Shown here: positions 35,548-44,277 of the stretch, one piece after another
Numbering within the stretch: the stretch's first letter is position 1
Layout: each line of letters opens with the position of its first letter
The notes under the pieces: model-generated
Databases searched by the model: none
Seen by the model: only the letters and a program-made list of their open reading frames with translations
Told to the model about the DNA's origin: nothing
From: CAVVAL01 sp963742725
GTDB taxonomy: Bacteria > Actinomycetota > Actinomycetes > Mycobacteriales > Cryptosporangiaceae
DNA length: 64,000 nt
Assembly (NCBI GenBank): GCA_963742725.1
Contig: CAVUMX010000003.1
Location: 2,108,001 to 2,172,000, forward strand
Direction of reading: 5' to 3'
Made by a program: the position numbers and the translations under genes

Positions 35548-36093
35548 ATGGCCGACGTGCACGTGCGACCCGCCCGCCCCGACGACGCCGAGGAGCTCGC
35601 GCGGATCCAGCTCTCGATCTGGCGCACCGCGTACGCGGCCATCGTCCCGACCCGGGTCGTCGAGGGGGTCGCGGACACGTTCGCGGTCGCGCGCTGGCGG
35701 GCGGCGATCGCCGCGCCGCCGAGCCCGGCCCATCGCGTCCTCGTCGCTCAGGAACAGCAGTGGACCGTCGGGTTCGCCGCGTTCGGCCCCGCCGACGCCG
35801 ACGACCTGGCCGGCGACGCGCCCAACGACACGACGATCGCGATCGGGGCCCTGTTCGTCGAGGCCCGTTGGGGGCGGCGCGGGCACGGCAGCCGGCTGCT
35901 CGCCGCCGCCGTCGACCTGGCGCGAGAGGCGGGCAACACGCTCGCGGTGACCTGGGCGCTGGAAGCCGACACGGTCACGCAGTCCTTCTACCGCTCGGCC
36001 GGCTGGGAGCCCGACGGCACCGGCCGGGCACTCGACATGGACGGGACCACCGTCCACGAGATCCGCCTCCACGCGTCCCTGGAGCCAGCATGA
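35548..36093 (+). CDS. GNAT-family N-acetyltransferase
   Basis: 181 residues. The acetyl-CoA site is in ARWGRRGHGSRLLAAAVDLA and the C-terminal SFYRSAGWEPDG is a GNAT feature. TAGGGT at 35536-35541, six bases before ATG 35548, and no ribosome binding site suggest a leaderless mRNA. The stop overlaps the next start (ATGA), coupling it to the DUF2461 gene. Confidence 0.9.
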   Translation: MADVHVRPARPDDAEELARIQLSIWRTAYAAIVPTRVVEGVADTFAVARWRAAIAAPPSPAHRVLVAQEQQWTVGFAAFGPADADDLAGDAPNDTTIAIGALFVEARWGRRGHGSRLLAAAVDLAREAGNTLAVTWALEADTVTQSFYRSAGWEPDGTGRALDMDGTTVHEIRLHASLEPA

Positions 36094-36746
36094 CGTTCAC
36101 CGGATTCGGCGAGGACGCGTTCGACTTCTACGCCGGCCTGAGCGCCGACAACTCCAAGGCGTACTGGACGGACCACGTGTCGCAGTACCAGGAGCAGGTG
36201 AAGGAGCCGATGGAGGCGCTGCTCACCGCCCTGGCGCCCGAGTTCGGCGCCGGATCGATGTTCCGTCCGTACCGTGACGTGCGGTTCTCGAAGGACAAGT
36301 CGCCGTACAAGGACCACGCCGGCGCGGTCGCCGGCCGGACCGACACCGGCGGGTACTACGTCCAGGTCGGCGCCGACGGCCTCTACGCCGCCGCCGGCTA
36401 CTACCAGCTCGCGAGCGACCAGGTCGACCGGTTCCGTCGCGCCATCGACGACAGCGTCAACGGACCGGCGCTGGAGAAGATCGTCGCCACATTGGCCGCC
36501 GCCGGGTACCAGGTCGCGGGCGAGCAGCTACGCACCCGGCCCCGCGGATGGCCGGCCGACCACCCGCGGATCGAGCTGCTGCGGCGCAAGGCCCTCTACG
36601 CCGGGATGTCCTGGGAGCCCGCCGAATGGGCGCACACCCCCGACTGCGCCGAGCGGGTGGCGACGGCCTGGCGCGGCGTCGCACCGCTGGTGACCTGGCT
36701 CGACACGCATGTCGGCGCCAGCACGGAGCCCCGCGCGCGCCGCTGA
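36090..36746 (+). CDS. DUF2461 family protein
   Basis: 218 residues. The family segments are FTGFGEDAFDFYAGLSADNS, MFRPYRDVRFSKDKSPYKDH, GGYYVQVGADGLYAAAGYY and IELLRRKALYAG. DUF2461 proteins are widespread, cytoplasmic and of unknown function; no catalytic residue is assigned. It is translationally coupled to the GNAT before it. Confidence 0.93.
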   Translation: MTFTGFGEDAFDFYAGLSADNSKAYWTDHVSQYQEQVKEPMEALLTALAPEFGAGSMFRPYRDVRFSKDKSPYKDHAGAVAGRTDTGGYYVQVGADGLYAAAGYYQLASDQVDRFRRAIDDSVNGPALEKIVATLAAAGYQVAGEQLRTRPRGWPADHPRIELLRRKALYAGMSWEPAEWAHTPDCAERVATAWRGVAPLVTWLDTHVGASTEPRARR

Positions 36747-36858
36747 CCCGGGCGCCTGGTTCGGCGCCGCGGCCAGCGGCCGCCGCTGACCCGGGCGCCG
36801 CTGACCCGGGCGGCCGTGCCGGCGCCTGCTGAGGCCCTGGCGCGGCCGCCACCGGGCG
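36747..36858. repeat. Short GC repeats between convergent genes
   Basis: GCCGCTGACCCGGGCG and close variants occur three times, the first beginning in the DUF2461 stop region. There is no clean terminator hairpin. Confidence 0.5.
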
Positions 36859-37284
36859 TCAGTCGAACAGTTCGTCCAGGAAGGACTTCTTCCGCTTCTT
36901 GTGGTACCCGTGCGACGGGTAGCCGGGCTGCGCGGGCGGGTAGCCCTGGGCCGGCGGGTAACCGGGCTGCGACGGCGGCGGGCCGTACTGCGGCGGCGCC
37001 GACGGCGGGTAGCTCGGCTGCCCCTGCGGCGGGTAGGCCGGCGGCGCGGGGGGCGGCGGGTAGTTCGCGGGCGCCTGGGCGGGCGCGGACGGGGCGGGCG
37101 GAGCGGCTTCCTCCTGCTGGCCGCCCTCCCGCTCGTAGAAGGAGTTCTCGGCGTCTATCAGGCGGTCGAGCTCACCGCGGTCGAGGAAGATGCCTCGACA
37201 TTCCGTGCACTGGTCGATGGTGACGCCGTTGCGCTCGTACTGGCGCCACTCGCCTTGACACTTCGGACACGTCAGGGTCGTCAT
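36859..37284 (-). CDS. TFIIB-type zinc-ribbon protein with Pro/Tyr-rich tail
   Basis: 141 residues. The zinc ribbon is at the N-terminus, CPKCQGEWRQYERNGVTIDQ then CTECRGIFLDRGELDRLI, the zf-TFIIB family pattern. The rest is a low-complexity region of PGYPPAQ/PSYPP units ending in a basic/acidic tail (HKKRKKSFLDELFD). The ribbon may bind nucleic acid or protein. ATG 37284 fits the family N-terminus (MTTLTCPKC). Function unknown. Confidence 0.9.
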   Translation of the reverse strand: MTTLTCPKCQGEWRQYERNGVTIDQCTECRGIFLDRGELDRLIDAENSFYEREGGQQEEAAPPAPSAPAQAPANYPPPPAPPAYPPQGQPSYPPSAPPQYGPPPSQPGYPPAQGYPPAQPGYPSHGYHKKRKKSFLDELFD

Positions 37285-37339
37285 GCCCCCGATTCTGCCC
37301 CGTCGACGCCCGCGCGGCGCGCCGGCCCGCCGCACAGCA

Positions 37340-37373
37340 AGCGGCCGGGTCCCCCGCAGAGGACCCGGCCGCT
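37340..37373. terminator. Perfect 13-bp hairpin between two minus-strand genes
   Basis: AGCGGCCGGGTCC (37340-37352) pairs with its exact complement at 37361-37373 with an 8-base loop. It separates the SCO5389-like gene from the zinc-ribbon gene. Confidence 0.8.
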
Positions 37374-37389
37374 CACAAGGGGAAACCTG

Positions 37390-37465
37390 GAGCGTGCACG
37401 GATAGGGCGCTGGCCGGCTGCGGCGGCGCCACCCCTCGCTCGGCCGTCCCTATCCGCACACGCTC
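37390..37465 (-). terminator. Long inverted repeat at the stop codon of the SCO5389-like gene
   Basis: Eighteen-base arms (37390-37407 and 37448-37465) pair with two mismatches around a 40-base GC-rich centre; the CGGATAGGG/CCCTATCCG core is exact. The right arm ends inside the stop codon, as a terminator or mRNA 3'-protecting structure would. Confidence 0.65.
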
Positions 37466-37868
37466 AGCAGTTCACCATCTCCGGCGACTGGTTGAGCAGT
37501 TGCGCGCGCACGGACGTGAACCGGGTGTGCTGCTCGTCCGCAGCCGGGTCCGTCGGGAAGACGGCGACCCGGTGGCAGTTCTGGAACGCCAGCCGTACAT
37601 CGAAGTGCCGTTCCAGCGCGCTCCGGATCGCGTCGCTGGCCATCGCCCGCAGCAGCTGGCCCCGGGCCTGCTCGTCCGGCGGTTCGACGCGGTTGTCGGC
37701 GAAGGTCAGGCCCTCGTCGACGTCACCGGTGCGGAGCCGGTCCGCCAGGCCCGCGACCGTGTCGTACGCGTACGGCAGGGAGTCGCGGATGCACCGCACG
37801 AAGTCGTCCTCGGCGACGTCGCCACGCTCGGCCTGATCGAGAAGTTCGGGCGGGACGGTGAGCGACAT
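37464..37868 (-). CDS. SCO5389-family conserved protein
   Basis: 134 residues, highly recognisable: LLDQAERGDVAEDDFVRCIR, PPDEQARGQLLRAMASDAIR, LAFQNCHRVAVFP, RFTSVRAQLLNQSPE. The family is conserved across filamentous actinomycetes and has no assigned function. No transmembrane segment. GGAGGT lies before ATG 37868, and a strong promoter sits at 37943-37971. Confidence 0.9.
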   Translation of the reverse strand: MSLTVPPELLDQAERGDVAEDDFVRCIRDSLPYAYDTVAGLADRLRTGDVDEGLTFADNRVEPPDEQARGQLLRAMASDAIRSALERHFDVRLAFQNCHRVAVFPTDPAADEQHTRFTSVRAQLLNQSPEMVNC

Positions 37869-37942
37869 GTGACCTCCAGGAATGCCTAGGGCCGAGTGGC
37901 CACCGAGTCGACTGTGGACACTCGCACTTGAATGTCATTGCC

Positions 37943-37971
37943 ATCTTGTCGGACCGGGACGAACCCGTCAA
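37943..37971 (-). promoter_or_regulatory. Promoter of the SCO5389-like gene
   Basis: On the minus strand: -35 TTGACG (37971-37966), a 17-base spacer, -10 CAAGAT (37948-37943). This predicts an mRNA leader of about 68 bases. A GTTGCACAAC palindrome lies just upstream (37981-37990). Confidence 0.65.
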
Positions 37972-38026
37972 CACTTCGCAGTTGCACAACTACGACGTGT
38001 TACGGACGGTGTGTACGGACGGCCCG

Positions 38027-38941
38027 CTACGGACGGCGGATCGCCACCACGTCGTAGGGCGTGGTCGGCGTCGGCGGCGTCGTGAACCGGGCGTTCGGCA
38101 GGTAGAGCCGGTCCCGGTACGCCGCGACCGTCGTGGGCACGTCGAACCGCGAGTCGCCGACCCGTCCGGTGACCGCACCGCGCGTGCCGGCGCGGTCGAG
38201 CGTGACCACGGCGACCAGGTTGAGCCGGTTCTGGACCGCGAACAGGGTCCGCCCGCACAGCAGCAGCCCGTCGCCGTTGGCCAGCGTCTCGGCGCCGAGG
38301 TCGACCTTCTTCGTGACGCCCGAACGCGGGTCCACCCGGAACAGGCCGCCCGTGTTGGACTGCACGATCAGCAGCGCACGCCCGTCCGGCGTCGGCGCGA
38401 TGCCGTTGGCGTTGATGCCGGCGCCGTAGACGAGGTCCCCGGTGAGCGGGATCCTCACGGGCGTCGCAGGCAGCGAACCGTCCCGGCCGAGCGGGAGCTT
38501 GTAGAGGACGGGCTGGCGCGAGTCGGTGAACCACGCCGCGCCGAGAGTGAGGATCACGTCGTTGACGAACGTGTCCCCCGTGTTGAGCGCGTACCGGGCC
38601 AGCACGGCACCCGTGCGGACGCTGACGACCCGTGCGTCGCCGCCGACACCGCCCGCGACGAACAGCCGTCCACGGTCGTCGGTCTTGAGCCCCAGCGACG
38701 GCGTGCCCGGGCCCTTGCTGAAGATCTCACCCTTGCCCGTGGCCAGGCTGGCCCGGTAGATCGAGCCGTCGGCGCGCGAACCGAAGTACGCCACCGGGCC
38801 CGGGCCGATCGCGATCCCCTCCGGCTGGAAACCAGCGGGCAGCGGGAACGACGCGGGTAACTCGCCGGTCTCGGCACTGGCTGGCATGCCCCCGAGGAGC
38901 ACGGCCGCCAGCGCTACGGGAACGATCAAGCGACGAAACAT
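38027..38941 (-). CDS. Secreted beta-propeller protein (SMP-30/gluconolactonase-like)
   Basis: 304 residues. A Sec signal peptide (MFRRLIVPVALAAVLLGGM, cleavage near ASA-ET) is followed by a propeller-type domain with repeated strands: FQPEGIAIGPGPVAYFGSRA, DDRGRLFVAGGVGGDARV, TGDTFVNDVILTLGAAWFTD, GINANGIAPTPDGRALLIV. This resembles secreted SMP-30-like proteins of actinomycetes. Metal-binding residues (Glu/Asn/Asp) are suggested by PEG, NDV and NAN, but an enzyme activity is not shown. GGAGGC before ATG 38941 lies inside an inverted repeat. Confidence 0.85.
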   Translation of the reverse strand: MFRRLIVPVALAAVLLGGMPASAETGELPASFPLPAGFQPEGIAIGPGPVAYFGSRADGSIYRASLATGKGEIFSKGPGTPSLGLKTDDRGRLFVAGGVGGDARVVSVRTGAVLARYALNTGDTFVNDVILTLGAAWFTDSRQPVLYKLPLGRDGSLPATPVRIPLTGDLVYGAGINANGIAPTPDGRALLIVQSNTGGLFRVDPRSGVTKKVDLGAETLANGDGLLLCGRTLFAVQNRLNLVAVVTLDRAGTRGAVTGRVGDSRFDVPTTVAAYRDRLYLPNARFTTPPTPTTPYDVVAIRRP

Positions 38942-38946
38942 GACAG

Positions 38947-38976
38947 AGCGCCTCCATTCGGTATGGATTAGGCGCT
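38947..38976 (-). promoter_or_regulatory. Inverted repeat covering the ribosome binding site of the beta-propeller gene
   Basis: AGCGCCT (38947-38953) and AGGCGCT (38970-38976) pair, with CCAT/ATGG pairing inside. In the mRNA this hairpin would hide the GGAGGC ribosome binding site; in DNA it could be an operator overlapping the promoter (TTGGCT...TACCGA). Confidence 0.45.
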
Positions 38977-39025
38977 ATCAGCCAATCACTTCGCCGCGCC
39001 GCCCGGTAGGTGCACCCGGAGCCGC

Positions 39026-39460
39026 TCAGTCGGCGAGGGCGATCGCTTTGCGGAGGGCCTCGCGGGCACGGCGACGGTCGCCGGCGTCGTCATAGGCCAC
39101 GCCGAGCCTGAACCAGGTGCGCCAGTCGTCCGGCGCGGCCTCGGCCTCGTCGCGGCGCCGCGCGAACACGGCGTCGGCGGCGGCGCGTTCCACCCGCCCG
39201 GACGGGCGTCGGGGCAGGTCGTCGCCCGGCAGCCCGCCTTCGGCCGCCAGCCGCTCCCCCAGCCGCTGCGTGGCCAGGCCGAACCGCAGCTCGGCGACGA
39301 CCAGGACGGCACCGACGACCGGGAGCGCCAGCACGCCGAGCCCGAGCGCGACGAGCAGGGCCTCGCCCGAGGCCAGCAGCACCCAGGCCCGGTGCCCGAG
39401 CAGGACGAAGTAGACCACCAGCACGGCGACCAGCACCGCGACGATGGCCCGCGCGCGCAT
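39026..39460 (-). CDS. Small TPR-like membrane protein next to dapB
   Basis: 144 residues. Two N-terminal transmembrane helices (IVAVLVAVLVVYFVLLGHRA and a second around LLVALGLGVLALPVVGAVLV) precede a cytoplasmic part with one tetratricopeptide unit (WRTWFRLGVAYDDAGDRRRA REALRKA). The ATG at 39460 shares its A with the dapB TGA (TGATG). A protein like this commonly follows dapB in actinomycetes. Function unknown. Confidence 0.8.
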   Translation of the reverse strand: MRARAIVAVLVAVLVVYFVLLGHRAWVLLASGEALLVALGLGVLALPVVGAVLVVAELRFGLATQRLGERLAAEGGLPGDDLPRRPSGRVERAAADAVFARRRDEAEAAPDDWRTWFRLGVAYDDAGDRRRAREALRKAIALAD

Positions 39461-40221
39461 CAGTCCAGCAGCGATTCGAGGCCGACGGTGAGGCCGGGCC
39501 GCTTGGCGACCTCGCGCACCGCGAGCAGCACACCCGGCATGAACGACGACCGGTCGAGCGAGTCGTGCCGGATCGTCAGGGTCTCCCCCACCGTCCCGAA
39601 CAGGACCTCCTGGTGCGCGACCAGGCCACGCAGCCGCACCGAGTGGACCGGGACGCCGCCGACGGCCGCGCCACGGGCGCCGTCCATCAGGTCCTTGGTC
39701 GCGTCCGGCAGCTCGCCCAGGCCGGCTTCCGCGCGGGCGTCGGCGATGAGCTGTGCGGTCCGCAGGGCGGTGCCGCTCGGCGCGTCGACCTTGTTCGGGT
39801 GGTGCAGCTCGATGACCTCGACCGACTCGAAGTACCGGGCGGCCTTCTGCGCGAACTGCATCATCAGCACCGCGCCGATGGCGAAGTTCGGGACGATGAT
39901 GACGCCCACGTCCGAGCGCTGCTCCAGCCAGCCGCGGACGGTCTCGATCCGCTCCGGGTCGAACCCGGACGTGCCGATCACCGCGGAGATCCCCTGGTCG
40001 ATGCACCAGCGGATGTTGTCGAGCACCACGTCCGGCGTGGTGAAGTCCACGACGACCTGCGCGCCGGCGTCGGAGACGTTGAACAGCCAGTCGCCCTCGT
40101 CGACCATCGCGACCAGGTCGGTGTCCGGGGCGGCGTCGATCGTCCGGCACACCTCGGACCCCATCCGGCCGCGCGCACCCAGCACGCCCACCCGGATCGG
40201 TTCAGTTGTCGGTTCGGTCAC
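39460..40221 (-). CDS. dapB: 4-hydroxy-tetrahydrodipicolinate reductase
   Basis: 253 residues. The nucleotide-binding loop is VGVLGARGRMGSEV, the catalytic/substrate motif is ELHHPNKVDAPSGTA, and the central VIGTSGFD is typical. It reduces the DapA product with NAD(P)H in the lysine/diaminopimelate pathway. It is coupled on both sides: the start overlaps the M16 protease stop (ATGA) and the stop overlaps the next start. Confidence 0.97.
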   Translation of the reverse strand: MTEPTTEPIRVGVLGARGRMGSEVCRTIDAAPDTDLVAMVDEGDWLFNVSDAGAQVVVDFTTPDVVLDNIRWCIDQGISAVIGTSGFDPERIETVRGWLEQRSDVGVIIVPNFAIGAVLMMQFAQKAARYFESVEVIELHHPNKVDAPSGTALRTAQLIADARAEAGLGELPDATKDLMDGARGAAVGGVPVHSVRLRGLVAHQEVLFGTVGETLTIRHDSLDRSSFMPGVLLAVREVAKRPGLTVGLESLLD

Positions 40222-41534
40222 GGCGATACCACCTCGGTGAAGTCATGATCGTCAAAGGGGCCGATGACGCCCAGTGACATCGGCTGGCCCAGCAGCTCGG
40301 AGGCTACCGAACGGACATCGTCCACGCTCACGGCGTCGATCTTGCCGAGCAGCTCGTCGACGTCGAGCACGTCGCCGTAGAGCAGTTCGCCCTTGCCTAT
40401 GCGGCTCATCCGCGACCCGGTGTCCTCCAGATTGAGGACCGTCGAGCCCTTGAGCATGCCCTTGCCGCGCGCCACCTCGTCCTCGGTGACGCCTTGCTTC
40501 GCCACCACGGCCAGCTCGTCGCGGACGAGCCCCAGCACCTCGTCGACCCGGCCGGGCGCGCAGCCGGCGTAGACGCCGAACACGCCCGCGTCGGCGTACT
40601 GGTTCGCGTACGAGTAGACCGAGTACGCGAGGCCGCGCTTCTCCCGGATCTCCTGGAACAGGCGGCTGCTCATCCCGCCGCCCAGCGCCTGGTTGAGGAC
40701 GCCGAGCGCGAACCGCCGGTCGTCGTGCCGGTGCACGCCACGGCCGCCGAGCACGACGTGCGCCTGCTCGGTCTCCTTGGGCTGGATCACCGTCGTGGGC
40801 GCCAGCATCGACACCTCGCTGCCACGCCGCGGTTCGCTGGGGTCGGCGGTACCGGTCAGCAGCGGGGCGAACCCGGCGGCGACCGCGTCGACGACCCGGT
40901 CGTGGTCGAGGTTGCCGGCGGCGGCCACGACGAGGTTCGCGGGCGTGTAGCGGTCCCGGTAGAAGCCGTGGATCTGGTCGCGGGTCATAGCGGTGATCGT
41001 GTCGACCGTGCCGATCACCGGCCGGCCCAGCGGATGTGCGCCGAACAGCGCGCCGGTGAACAGGTCGTGGACCACATCCCCCGGATCGTCGTCGTGCATC
41101 GAGAGCTCTTCGAGGATCACGCCCCGCTCGATCTCGACGTCCTCGGCCGTGATCAGCGACGACGTGAGCATGTCGCAGACGACGTCGGTGGCCATCGGCA
41201 GGTCCTCGTCGAGCACCCGCGCGTAGTAGCAGGTGTACTCCTTCGCGGTGAACGCGTTGGTCTCACCGCCGACGGCCTCGATGGCCGAGGAGATCTCCAG
41301 CGCGTCGCGCCGCGCCGTGCCCTTGAACAGCAGGTGTTCGAGGAAGTGCGACGAGCCGGCGAGCACCGGCGACTCGTCCCGGGACCCGATCCCCACCCAG
41401 ATGCCGAACGAGACGCTGCGGACGGCCGGCAGCGCCTCGGTGATGACCCGGAGCCCCCCGGGCAGGACGGTACGGCGGACCGTGCCGCCGTACCGTCCTT
41501 CCGAGAGCGTGCGGGTGGTGGCCCGTGAGCTCAC
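40218..41534 (-). CDS. M16-family zinc metallopeptidase
   Basis: 438 residues. The inverted zinc motif HxxEH is present (SHFLEHLLFKGT, about residue 63) with the distal glutamate in the ERGVILEELSMHDDDP region, and the second-half RxxxY region (RGLAYSVYSYANQY). It is the processing-peptidase type found next to pnp in actinobacteria. GTG 41534 overlaps the pnp stop (GTGA). The substrate is not known. Confidence 0.94.
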   Translation of the reverse strand: MSSRATTRTLSEGRYGGTVRRTVLPGGLRVITEALPAVRSVSFGIWVGIGSRDESPVLAGSSHFLEHLLFKGTARRDALEISSAIEAVGGETNAFTAKEYTCYYARVLDEDLPMATDVVCDMLTSSLITAEDVEIERGVILEELSMHDDDPGDVVHDLFTGALFGAHPLGRPVIGTVDTITAMTRDQIHGFYRDRYTPANLVVAAAGNLDHDRVVDAVAAGFAPLLTGTADPSEPRRGSEVSMLAPTTVIQPKETEQAHVVLGGRGVHRHDDRRFALGVLNQALGGGMSSRLFQEIREKRGLAYSVYSYANQYADAGVFGVYAGCAPGRVDEVLGLVRDELAVVAKQGVTEDEVARGKGMLKGSTVLNLEDTGSRMSRIGKGELLYGDVLDVDELLGKIDAVSVDDVRSVASELLGQPMSLGVIGPFDDHDFTEVVSP

Positions 41535-43753
41535 GCGTCCTCGGTCTTCGGCTCCTCCGACGGGGCCGGCGCCGGGGCGGCCGCCTCGTCCTTGACCGGG
41601 ACCAGGCTGATCTTGCCGCGGGCGTCGATGTCGGTGATCTCCACCTGGAGCTTGTCACCGACCTTGACGACGTCCTCGACCTTGGCGATCCGCTTGCCGT
41701 TGCCGAGCTTCGAGATGTGCACCAGGCCGTCCTTGCCCGGCACCAGCGAGACGAACGCGCCGAACGCGGCCGTCTTCACGACCGTGCCGAGGAACCGCTC
41801 GCCGACCTTGGGCAGCTGCGGGTTGGCGATCGCGTTGATGCGGTCCACCGCGGCCTGGGCCGACGGGCCGTCGGACGCGCCGACGTAGATCGTGCCGTCG
41901 TCCTCGATCGTGATGTCGGCGCCGGTCTCGTCCTGGATCGAGTTGATCATCTGGCCCTTGGGGCCGATGACCGCGCCGATCTTGTCGACCGGGATCGTCA
42001 CCGTGGTGACGCGCGGCGCGAACGGGCTCATCTCGTCCGGGGCGTCGATGGCCTCGTTCATGACCTCCAGGATCGCCAGCCGGGCGGCGTGCGCCTGGCC
42101 GAGCGCGCTGGCCAGCACGTCCGAGGGGATGCCGTCGAGCTTGGTGTCGAGCTGGAGCGCCGTCACGAAGTCCTTGGTGCCGGCGACCTTGAAGTCCATG
42201 TCGCCGTAGGCGTCCTCGGCACCGAGGATGTCGGTGAGCGTGACGTACTCGGTGCGCCCGTCGATGGTGTCCGAGATCAGGCCCATCGCGATGCCGGCGA
42301 CCGGTGCCTTCAGCGGCACACCGGCGTTGAGCAGCGACATCGTGGACGCGCAGACCGAGCCCATCGAGGTCGAACCGTTCGAGCCGAGCGCCTCCGACAC
42401 CTGCCGGATCGCGTACGGGAACTCCTCGCGGCTCGGCAGCACCGGCAGCAGGGCACGCTCGGCGAGCGCGCCGTGGCCGATCTCGCGGCGCTTCGGCGAA
42501 CCGACGCGGCCGGTCTCACCGGTGGAGTACGGCGGGAAGTTGTAGTTGTGCATGTACCGCTTGCGCGTCTCCGGGGCGAGCGTGTCGAGCTGCTGCTCCA
42601 TCCGGAGCATGTTCAGCGTGGTGACGCCCAGGATCTGGGTCTCGCCGCGCTCGAACAGCGCCGAGCCGTGCACCCGCGGGAGCACCTCGACCTCGGCCGA
42701 GAGCGTGCGGATGTCGGTGAGGCCACGGCCGTCGATGCGGACCTTGTCACGCAGCACGCGCGACCGGATCAGCTTCTTCGTCAGCGACTTCAGCGCGCCG
42801 CCGATCTCCTTCTCGCGGCCCTCGAACTTGTCCGCGACGGCCTCGAACGCGAGCGCCTTGACGCGGTCCAGCTCGGCCTCGCGCTCCTGCTTGCCGGCGA
42901 TCCGCAGCGCGGCGTCCAGCGGCTCGGTGACCGCGCCGGCCACCGCGTCGTAGACGTCGTCCTGGTAGTCCGGGAAGACCGGGAACTCGACGGTGGCCTT
43001 GCCGGCCTTGTCGGCCAGCTCCTGCTGGGCGGCGCACAGCGCCTTGATGGCGGGCTTCGCGGCCTCCAGGCCACTCGCCACGACGTCCTCGGTGGGCTTC
43101 GGGGAGCCACCGGCGACCAGCTCGACCGCGCCCGGGGTGGCCTCGGCCTCGACCATCATGATCGCGACGTCGCCGTCGGGCAGGACCCGGCCGGCCACGA
43201 CCATGTCGAACGTGGCGGTCGCCAGCTCGGTGTGGGTCGGGAAGGCGATCCAGTCACCGTTGACGTACGCCACGCGGGTGGCGCCGATCGGGCCCGAGAA
43301 CGGCAGGCCGGAGAGCTGGGTCGACAGGGACGCGGCGTTGATCGCGACCACGTCGTAGAGGGAGTCGGGGTCCAGCGCCATGATCGTCACGACGACCTGG
43401 ACCTCGTTGCGCAGGCCCTTGACGAAGCTCGGGCGCAGCGGGCGGTCGATCAGGCGGCAGGTGAGGATCGCGTCCTCGCTCGGGCGGCCCTCACGACGGA
43501 AGAACGAGCCGGGGATGCGGCCCGCGGCGTACATCCGCTCCTCGACGTCGACGGTGAGCGGGAAGAAGTCGAAGTGCTCCTTCGGGCTCTTGCCGGCCGT
43601 CGTGGCGGACATGAGGAAGGTGTCGCCCAGCTGGGCGGTCGCCGAACCGGCGGCCTGGCGGGCGAAGCGGCCGGTGGTGAACCGGATCTCGCGGGACGGG
43701 TGCGAGCCGTTGTCGATGACGGCGACGGACTCGTGAACGGGGTGGTCCGACAT
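41531..43753 (-). CDS. pnp: Polyribonucleotide nucleotidyltransferase (PNPase)
   Basis: 740 residues with two RNase PH domains (first: LGDTFLMSATTAGKSPKEHF, FFRREGRPSEDAILTCRLID; second: RGETQILGVTTL, GSNGSTSMGSVCASTMSLLN, DILGAEDAYGDMDFKVAGT), a helical linker, a KH domain (IGAVIGPKGQMINSIQDETG) and a C-terminal S1 domain (FLGTVVKTAAFGAFVSLVPG). It degrades RNA 3' to 5' with phosphate, and in actinomycetes also makes 3' tails. CAGGAGGA lies before ATG 43753. A large inverted repeat in the rpsO-pnp gap is its likely control element. Confidence 0.98.
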   Translation of the reverse strand: MSDHPVHESVAVIDNGSHPSREIRFTTGRFARQAAGSATAQLGDTFLMSATTAGKSPKEHFDFFPLTVDVEERMYAAGRIPGSFFRREGRPSEDAILTCRLIDRPLRPSFVKGLRNEVQVVVTIMALDPDSLYDVVAINAASLSTQLSGLPFSGPIGATRVAYVNGDWIAFPTHTELATATFDMVVAGRVLPDGDVAIMMVEAEATPGAVELVAGGSPKPTEDVVASGLEAAKPAIKALCAAQQELADKAGKATVEFPVFPDYQDDVYDAVAGAVTEPLDAALRIAGKQEREAELDRVKALAFEAVADKFEGREKEIGGALKSLTKKLIRSRVLRDKVRIDGRGLTDIRTLSAEVEVLPRVHGSALFERGETQILGVTTLNMLRMEQQLDTLAPETRKRYMHNYNFPPYSTGETGRVGSPKRREIGHGALAERALLPVLPSREEFPYAIRQVSEALGSNGSTSMGSVCASTMSLLNAGVPLKAPVAGIAMGLISDTIDGRTEYVTLTDILGAEDAYGDMDFKVAGTKDFVTALQLDTKLDGIPSDVLASALGQAHAARLAILEVMNEAIDAPDEMSPFAPRVTTVTIPVDKIGAVIGPKGQMINSIQDETGADITIEDDGTIYVGASDGPSAQAAVDRINAIANPQLPKVGERFLGTVVKTAAFGAFVSLVPGKDGLVHISKLGNGKRIAKVEDVVKVGDKLQVEITDIDARGKISLVPVKDEAAAPAPAPSEEPKTEDA

Positions 43754-43777
43754 GTACGGACGTCCTCCTGTTTTCAG

Positions 43778-43973
43778 GGCCGGACGACAACTGCCCTGCG
43801 GAGCGGTTCCGCTGCCGGTCTTCGAGAGAAGTCCTCGACCCGAGGTCGAGAACCACTGCCGAGGACCGGCGCCTCTTCCCGCTGGCGCGGGTGCCGTGGT
43901 CGTCCGGCCGTACTTTTCTGTGCGGCATCGTGCCGCACAGTTCGGGGGAGCGACCGTGGTGGGTCACTCCCCC
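43778..43973 (-). promoter_or_regulatory. rpsO-pnp intergenic hairpin array
   Basis: Three nested or successive structures fill the gap. GGCCGGACGAC (43778-43788) pairs with GTCGTCCGGCC (43899-43909) and encloses a CTCGACC/GGTCGAG hairpin. CTGTGCGGCA/TGCCGCACAG is a 10-bp stem with a 3-base loop at 43918-43940. GGGGGAG/CTCCCCC lies at 43944-43973, just after the rpsO stop. In other bacteria the hairpin between rpsO and pnp is cut by RNase III and mediates PNPase autoregulation; the same is inferred here. Confidence 0.7.
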
Positions 43974-43983
43974 GTCGTGCGAG

Positions 43984-44253
43984 CTAGCGGCGCAGACCGA
44001 GCTTCTCGATCAACGCGCGGTAGCGGCTGATGTCGGTCTTCGCCAGGTACTTCAGCAACCGGCGGCGGCGGCCGACGAGCAGCAGCAGGCCGCGGCGGCT
44101 GTGGTGGTCGTGCTTGTGCTTCTTCAGGTGCTCGGTGAGGTCGCTGATCCGCTTGGACAGCATCGCCACCTGGACCTCGGGCGAGCCCGTGTCGTTCTCG
44201 ACCGTCTTGTGGGCGGTCATGATCGTGCTCTTCTGCTCAGAAGTGAGCGCCAC
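43984..44253 (-). CDS. rpsO: 30S ribosomal protein uS15
   Basis: 89 residues with the full S15 sequence pattern (NDTGSPEVQVAMLSKRI, LTEHLKKHKHDHHSRRGLLL, RRRLLKYLAKTDISRYRALI). It binds 16S rRNA early in small-subunit assembly. GTG 44253 has GAGGAG upstream. The order rpsO then pnp is conserved in bacteria. Confidence 0.99.
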   Translation of the reverse strand: MALTSEQKSTIMTAHKTVENDTGSPEVQVAMLSKRISDLTEHLKKHKHDHHSRRGLLLLVGRRRRLLKYLAKTDISRYRALIEKLGLRR

Positions 44254-44277
44254 GAACTCTCCTCAAATTACTGTGTG

